Source: Stichopus chloronotus (taxonomy: Eukaryota > Echinodermata > Holothuroidea > Aspidochirotida > Stichopodidae). Taken from it: 64,000 bases of DNA. Both the position numbers and the translations under genes were made by a program. The stretch covers positions 21,421,911 through 21,485,910 of the forward strand of contig CM037843.1 of the NCBI GenBank assembly GCA_021234535.1, given 5' to 3'. The stretch's first letter is position 1, and each line of letters starts with the position of its first letter. Below are positions 28,601-38,373 of this stretch, one piece after another. The notes below the pieces were generated by a model. It did not search any database and was not told where the DNA came from. It saw only the letters and a program-made list of their open reading frames with translations.

Positions 28601-29363
28601 TGTCAAGTTTCCTATACATGCCAATAACAGAAAGCATAACTAAAAGGATCCCCATACTGTATGTCACATGATACAAAGGAACATTAGTGAATCAGTAATT
28701 AACGATCCAATTTGGTTTTGAAAATTTGTGACCAGACACTTTTAACATTACTACTAGTTCATAAGCACACAGCCAGTACAAATAAGGGGTAAAAATTTAA
28801 AAACGTGAAAAGTTTTCATGACTTTTGGATGTTAGACATGACTATGTTAATTGTAAGCATTCCCTATGTGTTTGTACCATTCAAATTCTTCACAAAGTCA
28901 TTGATGTCAAAACAATGAGCCCCCACAGGCATGAATCACCATCCAAAAGAGACAATACAGACTCCTGTAGTTTTAAGTAAACTTTACTATGAAAGACTCT
29001 CCCATGGTAGAGAAATTTTCAAAGTAAATCATTCTTCAAGAAATGGGTGAAAGCATAGACTCTTGCAAAAAACACAGGCAGTTTAATACTGACATCTTGC
29101 AAACTGTGATGAAGTTTTCATAGAAGTATTTCATTTCATTCTGATCTTCGTGTCCATATGGCTCGTAACAACTTAACAAAAGTGGTGAAATATTTCATTG
29201 CAAGTCCTGAAACACATGTCCTTGATTGTCCTCAATAATCCAAATTGTCCTCAGTCTTGATGACCACTGAATCTGTCTTCTTTGCAACACAATCAGGGCA
29301 CGGAACCTTTACGTATTTCGTTACGATAGGTCCATTATTCCTTCGGTGGGGTTGACGAGACAA
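25611..29363. other. Intergenic region left of the minus-strand COX7A gene
   Basis: This AT-rich stretch shows no exon of convincing coding character on either strand. It contains a CTT microsatellite near 25,890-25,905, a G-tract near 27,340, and the long inverted repeat at 28,246-28,822. On the minus strand an ATTAAA at 29082-29087 could be the polyadenylation signal of the COX7A-type gene ending at 29364. Confidence 0.45.
28246..28822. repeat. Long inverted repeat (foldback element), arms about 250 bp
   Basis: The sequence from about 28,246 to 28,495 is matched by the reverse complement of about 28,560 to 28,822. Conserved pairs include GTACTGGCTGTG with CACAGCCAGTAC, AGTGTCTG with CAGACACT, TTAATTACT with AGTAATTAA, GACAGGTT with AACCTGTC, and TGAATTTCAC with GTGAAATTCA. 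The arms carry scattered mismatches and small indels. The centre holds a run of 13 or more C and a short unique segment. It could be a foldback MITE, or act as a hairpin RNA if transcribed with the neighbouring 3' flank. No target duplication could be fixed. Confidence 0.75.
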
Positions 29364-31073
29364 TTAGTCCTTCTTGGACATTTGGTAAAGGCTATAACAG
29401 GCCCATATGGACCCAACGATTGTGATGCCCACTGAACTTCTGTACAAAAGTCTGTCCTTCATTCCTTTCTTTAAATGTATTGGCAAGCCATCACTTTTCT
29501 GGAGACGAGAGAAGAATCAATTGTGTTGATGTATTATTACTTCAACAGGCTACAATGCAACTAAGCAAGCTGTGCATTATGATGCATGGACTAACAAAAC
29601 TTTACCTTTGCAAACAAAATTATGTGATTTGTCCTGAATCTGTTCTAAAACAACCTTTCATGGTGATAACGACTAAGTTTGAACAGGATACAAATAATGC
29701 ATGTTTATGAGTGTGGTAGCGTAAAATAATTTTGAGAGTAGAAAGACTGAATGTTCTTGTCAACGAGGCAAAGTCGACTTGAACAGAACACTCAACCTTT
29801 AAACTCACAAATTTATTCATAATATTGCACAAATGGAAAAACATTCATTATTTGTCTTACACCTCAAAATTTCATTTGAAAAGACAGATGGATATGGCCT
29901 TACTATTACATACATTTGCAAATACATGATCCCCAATGTTGCAAAGAAGTCACAGCACCTTTGACAGCAATGCAGTGATTGCTGACTCAATGCCATGTGT
30001 TAGTGTGTACTGTAACCCATGACTGTGGGTTAGTACAGTACATACTAACCCACAGTCGAGCATCACAACCAGTAAAATAATACTCAATCAAGCATGGCAT
30101 GTGACCACCAATTTTCCAATCAGATGTAGAGGTATTAACATGTGTTATAGAACAAGTATGACATCAGTCAACATCACCCTTCTGGAGATAATGTGTTTAC
30201 AAGGTTTTCATTTTGACCGCTGAGGGACCTCAAATGACCTTTGACCTCCACCAAAGAACAAAAAAGTCTTTTAATCAGTATATACAATCCACACATCAAG
30301 TATGACATCAGTCAAGGTGAGACTCATGGAGATTTTGTGTTTATACATTTTTACAGTTTGATCTCTGGTGACCTCAAATGACCTTGGACCTTGACTAAAA
30401 ACAATAGGGATCTTCTGCTTACTACTACCATCCACACACCAAGTATGACATCAGTCAAAGTTACCCTTCTGGAGACACTGTGTTTATAAGGTTTTTACAG
30501 TTTGACCTCTGGTGACCTCAAATGACCTTTGACCTCGACCAAAAACAATAGGGATTATCTACTCAATATGACCAACCAACACACCATGTACAACATCAGT
30601 CACAGTTACGTTTCTGGAAATATTGTGTTTACAATGTTTTCACATTTTGACCTCTGGTGACCTCAAATGACCTTTGACCTCTACCAAAAACAATAGGGAT
30701 CATGTACTTAGTGAGGGGCACCCACATGCCTTCTGGAAATATCATGTTTACAAGCGAAGTGTCACATACACACATACATACACACAACATAGATTCCTTT
30801 TGCTTCTGCAAGGAATCACAAAACAGCATGAGAAAGGTCACCTACTACAATATCAGAGAAATAGCAGAGAAAGGGAGCTTTAGGAACAAACACATTAAAT
30901 ATACTCATTTCCCATAGCCTCATTCAATGGCTCACAATGTGTACCTGAAAAATTGCTTGATATTTTTTGACCAAATTTCTGGGATAGTCTTCCCAAAACC
31001 CAGGTGCAGGTGGATGTGGATTCTGTGCCCAGATCAACTTTGTTGGTTCCTTTACAGCTGTTGCAGTTAATCC
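29364..31073 (-). CDS. Cytochrome c oxidase subunit 7A-related (COX7A2L-like), last two coding exons
   Basis: COX7A-family proteins are small single-span subunits of mitochondrial complex IV; COX7A2L (SCAF1) links complexes III and IV. Exon 31073-30945 (129 nt, phase 0 both sides) encodes TATAVKEPTKLIW, then NLVKKYQAIFQ, comparable with the human STEAPPIIFATPTKL to NKVPELQKFFQ stretch. Exon 29498-29364 (135 nt including TAA) encodes KSDGLPIHLKKGMKDRLLY, a membrane segment (VGITIVGSIWACYSL) and a short Lys/Asp tail, matching human ADGVPVYLKRGLPDQMLY. Acceptors (TTTATTCCCAG, GTCTCCAG) and donor (CAG|GTACAC) are good. The first exon with the start codon was not found; it must lie above 31,073 and end in phase 0. 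The link to COX7A2L rather than plain COX7A rests on the extra Pro-rich segment before NLVKK. Confidence 0.85.
30021..30057. repeat. Perfect hairpin, 15-bp arms and 7-base loop
   Basis: GACTGTGGGTTAGTA at 30021-30035 is followed, after CAGTACA, by its exact reverse complement at 30043-30057. It lies in the single visible intron of the minus-strand COX7A gene. Function unknown. Confidence 0.85.
30151..30753. repeat. Tandem array of about 144-bp units, four copies plus a partial fifth
   Basis: Units begin near 30,153, 30,297, 30,440 and 30,585 with AAGTATGACATCAGTC or a close variant. Each carries a CTTCTGGAGA-type block, GTGTTTA, a T-rich part, and the segment TGACCTCTGGTGACCT followed by CAAATGACCTTTGACCT. 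Each unit ends AAAACAATAGGGAT. A degraded fifth unit runs to about 30,753. The period is 143-145 bp. The array lies in the intron of the minus-strand COX7A-type gene. Confidence 0.85.
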
Positions 31074-34000
31074 CTGGGAATAAAAAAAGATGAGAAGAAC
31101 TTGGTTACTCTGATTGGTCCAGAGCTCTCAATCTTAAAACTTGGAAATTGTAACCCATGACAGCTTGTAAGGACAACGAAATACTGTCCATCTGTCGGTA
31201 ATCACTTCATTGTTGATGGGATGAGTATTCTTCCAACTCCTTCCCAGCAGGGGTTGGTATATACCATTTTTTTTTTCTTATTTTAATGAACACACCGAAG
31301 CACATATGAACAATTAGAAATTTGTCTCATCTAAAATTCACAGTCTCTATGTTTATGACTCTTCCTTAACGTCTAATGATTGGCTCAAAAGAGCATGAAT
31401 ATTTACAGCTTCACGAAAAGAAGAAGTGTGTGCTACTGAGTGTATTCTGACCCATCTGATCATGTTGGCACATATACATGAATTTTGATATGTACGGAGA
31501 TTTAGTTTGAATCCAGACTGAGCGCGGAACTGGACTGACAAGTGATGGCCAACTGTTTGTTGAGTAACAAAATGAGGCTTTCTATTTTCCATTCTAGCAA
31601 GGTAGGTGGACACTTTGATCTTCCATATCTTTGGAAATGAAAGATGTTTTAGGTATTATGTAGGATATTTAAAAATAAATACAATCAAAAAGAGACTGTT
31701 ATTTCACATGTCTCAAACAGGGTTTTCAAACTTTGCAAGTACTTGAATCATAATCAATTTCAATATTTTTCAAATGAAATTGAAAGATGACAACATGAGC
31801 TTTCCGTAGCACCAAAATTACAAAGTTTAATTGACACAATCGCCTATATCAACAATTTAGGATACAGCACTTTTACTGTACAGTATGAGTGTACTGCAGC
31901 TAGCCTATACACATACCACTAAGTCGCCAACTTGCCATCATTAGCGTCACGTAAATAGTCCTGACATGTACGTGTATATGGGAGCAGAACTGATTCTTCT
32001 TATATTTGCCGAGTATCTGACCCATTTATGAAATTTAATGGTAAAAAACTGATATCAGTGGATAGGAGAAAACATGTTCCTTCTATTTTGATAACAACTG
32101 AGTGGTTTTACACATTTGGCAACTTAACATTGTATTGCTAAGAAGGTAGCTTTCATGGTACAGTATTCAAGTACAGGACAACCGGTTTAAGCAGACTGTC
32201 ATAATAGTACTTCAATTGTAACCGGTATTTCCCTCACATTCTTTACACACATATAAGTTGACATAAGCTAGGCCCAATACTTTTATGGCTGAGAGGCCCA
32301 AGGGTGCTACTGTAAGTGCTCCTCTAACTACACAAACATTCTTTCTCTGCGATTTCAACTGAATATTTCCTCAAATGTTTCACTGCAACCATATTCACAA
32401 GCATGTTAGATATTTCACAATTATATTCGATTTTTACACTTTTACTGATTTTTTCAATATTTTGATTGTCCTCCAATGCAATAAGCAAACGAAACAGAAA
32501 TCGGTTATAACTGGTTTCAGTTAAATTAAGGGTTTATCATGACAGCTTCCAAGCAGACGTACATTAACAGATTTTAATTAGGTTAGGTTAGCTTCCTATT
32601 TGCCTTCCTATTTCCCTTTCTTTGCTCCAGTGCTATCACGTTGTCTTTCTTGACTCCTGTATATATTTCTTTTAAATATTCATTTGTGGTCCGTTACCCC
32701 CCAAGGTTGCTTCAGTCATTTTCTTGAGTTCACAGCTTGGCGATCTCCTTTTGGCAGTGGTTGGAACTCAAAACAAGACTCCCTGCAACTAACAGTGCTA
32801 GGTGCATCCATGCATTGTTGGAACAATGCCTGGTTGTGCATTCGGTCCTGTGTAGTCTTTATTATTTAATTCATTGCTTTGTTAAAGAGTCAACATCTTA
32901 GATGTAATTAATTACATGCATATTTTTTACAAAATTACCTTTCTTTTTGTTGATATACAGTGTCAATTCGATAACTGTCATACCAAATAAAAATACCATT
33001 TTCTTGACCTCACGTCTGTACATTACTTACTTGATAGGCGTTAGTTCCAAAGAAAGTTTATAGTACTTGTACAAAAATAAAGATCAAACTTTCAACAGAG
33101 TATAGGTAGGCCTAATTACTGTGGTACTGTAGCGACCGAGTGGGGTCGCTGTTGAACCGTAGTCCTTATGGCAGTTACTCGTGCGACCGCCACAGTATTA
33201 TTTTGTCCAGGTGACTTACTTTTGTCGTTAGTTTGTACTTATCTCTTTTATTTGTTTTCTCATCCACAGACCTGGGACGTTGGCACGATGCCAGAACAGC
33301 TGCATGCCAGTCAACAATCTTTCTTTTGTTTCCTCTGTTTCTTTCCTTCGAGTATTTTCAGGAGCGGGCGTTGGTAGAAATTATCCATCACTCGCTCCTT
33401 GCTCTTCGTTTCGTAAAGGTTTAAGATATATATTTAAGTTGCGTGTTTCAAAGTCCGTGTGGGGAAGCTCCGGAGACCGCTGGCGTGGTTAATAATGTTG
33501 TAAGTAATTCTAAGTCTTAATTTCTTTATAGGTTGGAGCGGATCCGGGGTTAGGTGCGGGCTCGGGACGCTGGGATGTTTAACGTTTTTTTCCCCTTAGG
33601 GTATGTTTTTTGGGTAGGTTTCTTCGGGTTATGTTTTTTGTGGTAAGATTTATTTTGGGTGTGTCTCTAGCGGGAGGGAGGCCGCGGTTAGTGTTTCTTT
33701 CTTTTTTTTAAGCGTCTCGTGCCTACACCCGACCTCGTTATTAGGTTTGCCACGCCTGCGGTTTCCCCCACGGCAGGTTTGTAAAGCTTCGTTTATTTCA
33801 TTATAACTTTTTCTTATTTGCCCCAAGGGGGCCAAACACATTTCTTTATAATTTGAACAGCAATTTTGTTTTTAGTTGATGCTCTAAGAGAGCCGCCCAT
33901 TCATTCAATTACATTTTCATATCACTTGAAACTTGGTTCTATGTTGTTATTTTGTTGTGCCGTTCCTTGTAATTTAAGTCGTAGGTTCACCCCTGAATCC

Positions 34001-35020
34001 TGACCTCGGGTGACCTTCAGTTGCCCGAGCACCCACGCCACTGCTCGGCCAGGGACCCTCCGTTATTTTTGGGGCGTTACAGTACTATACACAACAATTG
34101 AGCAATCCATAAATCTGTTCCAAATTAAAACATCTATCCAATACAACTGAAAATCTGTATGTGGGTTGGGACTTGAAAGCTTGGTTTCGTACCCACTTCT
34201 TGTATGGGATTTATGAGACTTAGTCTTAGTTTGGGTTATATGATCTGGAAAGGGGTACCAGTACTGAATTTGTTTGAGGCTGTGCAGAGGGTGATGTGAT
34301 CATGTGAGGCGCCACATGAAAAGGCAGTGGCCCTTACAAAGCTGAAGGAACAGTTTCAAAGGCTAATGGATTAACTGGGGGTCATATTCGACCTAGGCCT
34401 AAGTTGTGTTCATACTCTTCTTATTCTTAGGAACTTAGGGCAGTTACTTAGGCTAGCCTAAAATAGATGTAGGCATAATGCTGTATGTGCCCATTGCACG
34501 AAAAAATGCGACACATGAAAATATGGGGAAATGAGGTAGTTCGGAATTGATCTTAGCCAAGATATGCAAGTTAAAATTTTTGGTTGGAAAACTGAAAAGA
34601 GTGGATAAATAATTAGATAATAATCTTACTGCAGGAACTGTAGAACTCCCTTGACTGGTAAGTCTACCTTTGAAAGAATCGAATTTCATATTCGGAGACA
34701 TGTTAAAACCACTGACAGACTGAATAACCATCTGACCATATACATTACAGATTTACAGTATGTAGGTACGGTGCCAGTGGCATGGTACGCGTACGGTAAA
34801 ATTCGTTATTTTCCATCCAAAGTAACTTGACTTGCACAGTACACTAGAGTATAGAAGCGTTTCTACAAGGGCGCTATTTCAGAATGCTGTATGCTAACGT
34901 TTATGGCAGGCACGTACATACATACAATGCATGCGCTATATACTGGCACAGCACATATTACAAAGCAATTAGTCACGTAGGCTCCTTGGCAAAGACTCAC
35001 CAGAAACGAAAAGAGACAAG
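31074..35020. other. Region between the divergent COX7A-type genes
   Basis: This stretch should contain the missing first exon and promoter of the minus-strand COX7A gene. A solo LTR occupies 33,128-34,081. Elsewhere no exon with coding character was recognised. CpG content rises from about 34,780 to 35,540, which would suit a promoter for the plus-strand gene. Confidence 0.4.
33128..34081. mobile_element. Solo LTR of a retrotransposon, 954 bp
   Basis: The segment begins TGTAGCGACC and ends GGGGCGTTACA, the TG...CA layout of a long terminal repeat with short inverted ends (TGTAGCG / CGTTACA). It is flanked by an exact 4-bp duplication, GTAC, at 33124-33127 and 34082-34085. Base composition is more GC-rich than the surroundings. 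A TATA-like stretch (GATATATATTTAAG) lies near 33,423. No internal coding region, primer-binding site or second LTR is adjacent, so this is a solo LTR left by recombination. The superfamily cannot be told from the LTR alone. Confidence 0.75.
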
Positions 35021-35035
35021 ATGAATAGTGTATCG
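35021..35035 (+). CDS. Candidate first coding exon of the plus-strand COX7A gene
   Basis: ATG at 35021 (context ACAAG before it) encodes MNSVS and reaches a possible donor TCG|GTAATA in phase 0, which joins in frame to the exon at 37817. COX7A mitochondrial leaders are short and start this way. The donor is weak, and other upstream ATGs in phase 0 exist (for example 36,393 with donor CAG|GTTTCA). Treat as one of several options. Confidence 0.25.
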
Positions 35036-35626
35036 GTAATAACGGTATTTGAAAAGTGTTTGAAGGCTACACCAATGGAAAAGACCCATGTCCGGGACTT
35101 TTCCTCATGAACCCTGCAATTGGCCTAGCCTTAAGTTAGCTCTGACACTGTAACTTAAAGGAGTAACGTTACTGTTAGTAATATTAGTAATAGTATTAGT
35201 AGCCTAACCCTAAGCAGAACGCCTAACAAAGTACTGTGTAACACTAACAGTAACAAGTACCAGATACCCTAAGCCGGCTTAAGTCGTACTAAAGTCTTCG
35301 TTAGGTCAGGTTAACGTACGTAAACTCAAGCCACTCCATTCATACTCAGGCTAGTAAGTAAATTCGGTACAACTGCAGAATTCAACATCTGCACTGATTC
35401 AAAGTTAGTAGTAGTACCCAACATAGTCCTACATCTCTCCAAGACATATGACTAAGAGTAAGACTCCGGAGGCGCAGTCGTAGCCACAGTGAATCGTGTA
35501 TGTTTTGTTAATGAATTACTACTGCGACCTCCACACCACACTCGAGGCCCAGTGAACTTAAAATATTTTTAAGCAAATGTGTATTCTAATCACGTGTTGA
35601 GTCATTCTCAAAATGGGGACTCCTTG

Positions 35627-35830
35627 TTAGCTACCGCTGGGAGTGCGACTGCTCCTCCACTCAGATGATAGGATCAGTGGAATTTGAATGTTGTTAGCTA
35701 CCACTGGGACTGCCACTGCGCCTCCACTCAAATTGTAGAATCAGTGGACTTAGACTAATGTTTTTAACAAAGTATTTGATCAGCCACCACTGGAACTGTG
35801 ACTGCAGCTTCACTCTGGATGGGAAGCTCA
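35627..35830. repeat. Short degenerate tandem repeat, about 70-bp unit
   Basis: Two or three diverged units share GTTAGCTACC, CTGGGA, TGC.ACTGC, CCTCCACTCA and GATCAGTGGA in the same order, starting near 35,627, 35,694 and, more weakly, 35,782. Confidence 0.5.
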
Positions 35831-36114
35831 TAAGACAGGTGACTATAAAAAATGCGTATGTGCTGCCACTATAATGACTTAAAACTATTGGTGATATAGC
35901 TAGCGCTGATGCATCCAACATAGAAAGATAAAGATTATGCGCAAGATTTCTCCTGGAAGCGCAAGGGAGAACCACAGTGCTGTTCGCGTCCAAGATTTTT
36001 TAGGAATACTGTTTTACCAGGACGTTGTATTCTGCAGTTACTCTGGACAGTAATTCACCAGCACTAGGCTATGTAATGATAATACTTATTTGGCACAGAA
36101 AGTAAGTTCATAAA

Positions 36115-36201
36115 AATGACGGTCATTACTAGGTGATCTACTCATGATACTTGCTGAAACTTAAGCAAGTATCATGAGTCGATCACTTAATGAACGTCAT
36201 T
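36115..36201. repeat. Near-perfect inverted repeat, arms about 39 bp, loop about 8
   Basis: The arm 36115-36155 (AATGACGGTCATTACTAGG, then to GATACTTGCT) pairs with 36164-36201. The inner 16 bases, CATGATACTTGCT and neighbours, match exactly; the outer part has one 3-base gap and two or three mismatches. It is probably a tiny foldback MITE. Confidence 0.8.
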
Positions 36202-37816
36202 ACCATAAAATTTTAATCATTTACTAATGTAAAAAAAAAATTTTCAGTAGTAATATGCCATGTGTCTTTCTCATTGGCTTATATTTTGGTAATGCCTAGA
36301 TTGAGTAATCCACAGAAACTGAATTTTGAAATGAAGGCAAATAAGCTGTCTTGCTTATTAATTTTGCAGCATATGGGAAGCTTTTGCCCATGCGTTCACC
36401 GGGCTCTTTTGATGATTCGCTGCTGTGTTGGCTGATGCAGGTTTCAAATTCAGTGATGGTGATTGCTGAGATGGCGCTTGAGAATGATTAAATTGTTATT
36501 ACACATTAGCTGTAAATCACTCACTGCCTCCAAAGAATCATATTGGAATGTCTGCTTAATTTACTATGCACGTAAACACATAGGCCTACTGTAATATCTG
36601 AACTGTGTGGTAATCTGGGAGTAAAAGAAGCATAGCAGGAGACCCAACAAGTACTTGAAATCAATTAATTAATCAATCTACAATACCACCAGCTAGAGTT
36701 TGGCAATTGTTCACAAAAAGTGTTTTTGATAAATGATTAGCAAACATTTGTCAGTTTGTATTAAAAGTATTGATTGTTCAAGCATTCCATCATGTTTTTA
36801 GTTGATCAGGATACTTTTCACGGAATGGTGAATTCATTTCTACTGAACATACTAGGCGTGAGGTGTATTTTACACATGTGTGCATTTTCAACCAAAATCA
36901 GAAAATTTTAGTGTAGTAATGGTAGAGTACTAAATAAATGCTTATGCTAACATTAGACCTTAGAGATATAAAGTAGCTAATTTTGCTTGTTGAAGGCAGG
37001 AAGAAGATTACATTTCACACGATTCTCAAAATGAATTTACTGATCATCTAACCATACTCATAACCTTAAAACTTTCCTAGCCATTTGTGAATTGCTAGTT
37101 ACTGTTAGCTGTGTAATAGCACTTACCAATCATGATTGTCGCTGTTTTAAATGCTTGTCCGTTAGTCTGAAGCATGATCACATTTCGGATAGACTATGCT
37201 GATAGGCACCTTGCATTGATGTCATAAGAATAAACATGAGCACCCTCACTGAGGGTAAACAAACAAACAATACATGTGGCTTCTCCACTCGTGTGTTGAT
37301 CAAATGGAAGAGAAGCAACGTGCAAGTGTTGTAGCTAGTAGCTCACCCTCAAGGAGGGCGCTTTATCACCGTGGCATCACGTTCACAAGGTCTAGTAGCA
37401 TCCTGGATCGTGCATTTATATGGGCTATTTCTATACTATTACTGCTGTAGGGAAATTTGCACCCAGAGGTGTACCTCATTTTAGATTCTTCAAGTTCATT
37501 CCACCGTTACCCTCAAGAAAGTCTTGTCATCATTCTTGTCACATACAGACCAAACAATGTACTGGGGTCTGACATCGGATCAGACTACTCTGATGAAATT
37601 GGCATTTTTTTTTTGTGCAGGAATTCTCTCAGTATATATTAAAATCTTGGCTGCCATATCTTGTGGAGGAGTGACTTTCAGAGAAAACAATTACTGTTTA
37701 GGCATACAGTACATGGCCTTGTCTTGTTGAAGAACACATACAGTAAGATGTATCCTATAATGTATGTAGCTGAAGAGTGACTTCAATGCTGTCTTAATTT
37801 TCTGACTTTGTCACAG

Positions 37817-38373
37817 GCTGTGCGGTGCTTGGTTCCAAGGGCGTCAAGGACGTTTTCAACCTCTATAAGATCCCAGATAGAAAACAAAGTGAAAAACAAC
37901 CAACACAAATTTCAGGTAAATGTACTATTGATTTCAAGTTACCCTTGTTTTCAACATGTTGTTCATTTGATAACTATAGAATTTGACAATCACAGTTTCC
38001 TTTGAGATGCAAGAACAAGTTGGGTTAACTCCCTTCATCTCTAGTGGTTTTTTTTTTTTGCTCTTCTTCTGATGGAAACATTTACAGCAGTATCCATGAG
38101 ATTGAAAGGGAAAGTAAACCGCCGATATGTTTCGCTGGTCTGTCATCCCAGCTAGAAACCAGGGTGAGTTCCTCTCACCCCTATGATCACAAATTGCTCT
38201 TCTGTCTTATGAGCACAGCTTTTTTCATCACTTTGCAGGAGAGCGATGGCCAACCAGTTCACCTGAAGGGCGGAATGAGGGATCGTCTCGTTTACATCAG
38301 CAGTGCACTAGTAACAGGTGCTGGCACCTTGTGGGCGTGCTCAGATCTATTCACTATGTCCTTCAAGAAGTAA
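37817..38373 (+). CDS. Cytochrome c oxidase subunit 7A-like, last two coding exons
   Basis: This is a mitochondrial inner-membrane subunit of complex IV. Exon 37817-37915 (99 nt, phase 0) encodes an Arg/Ser-rich mitochondrial leader (AVRCLVPRASRTFSTSIR) followed by ENKVKNNQHKFQ, matching the family's NKV..KQK.FQ block. Exon 38239-38373 (135 nt with TAA) encodes ESDGQPVHLKGGMRDRLVY, a membrane span (ISSALVTGAGTLWACSDLF) and ends FKK, matching the human DDEIPLYLKGGVADALLY region. Splice sites CACAG|, CAG|GTAAAT and TTGCAG| are good. The start codon must lie in an upstream exon ending in phase 0; a candidate is at 35021. A possible signal ATTAAA is at 38731-38736. The final exon has exactly the length of that in the minus-strand paralogue. 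Confidence 0.87.

Noticed and set aside
31353..31613. 86-residue minus-strand open frame just upstream of the COX7A exon
   Set aside because: No family resemblance, no suitable donor in phase 0 to the 31073 exon, and composition typical of intergenic DNA.
33000..33070. Minus-strand YYKLSLELTPIK with donor GTAAGT, resembling the COX7A2L start MYYKF
   Set aside because: There is no ATG in frame, a stop lies just upstream, and the donor phase (2) does not fit the exon at 31073.
35021..35088. Minus-strand ATG near 35,088 with a donor near 34,997 as first exon of the minus-strand COX7A-type gene
   Set aside because: It ends in phase 2, while the next exon (31073) needs phase 0, and the peptide does not resemble a COX7A leader.
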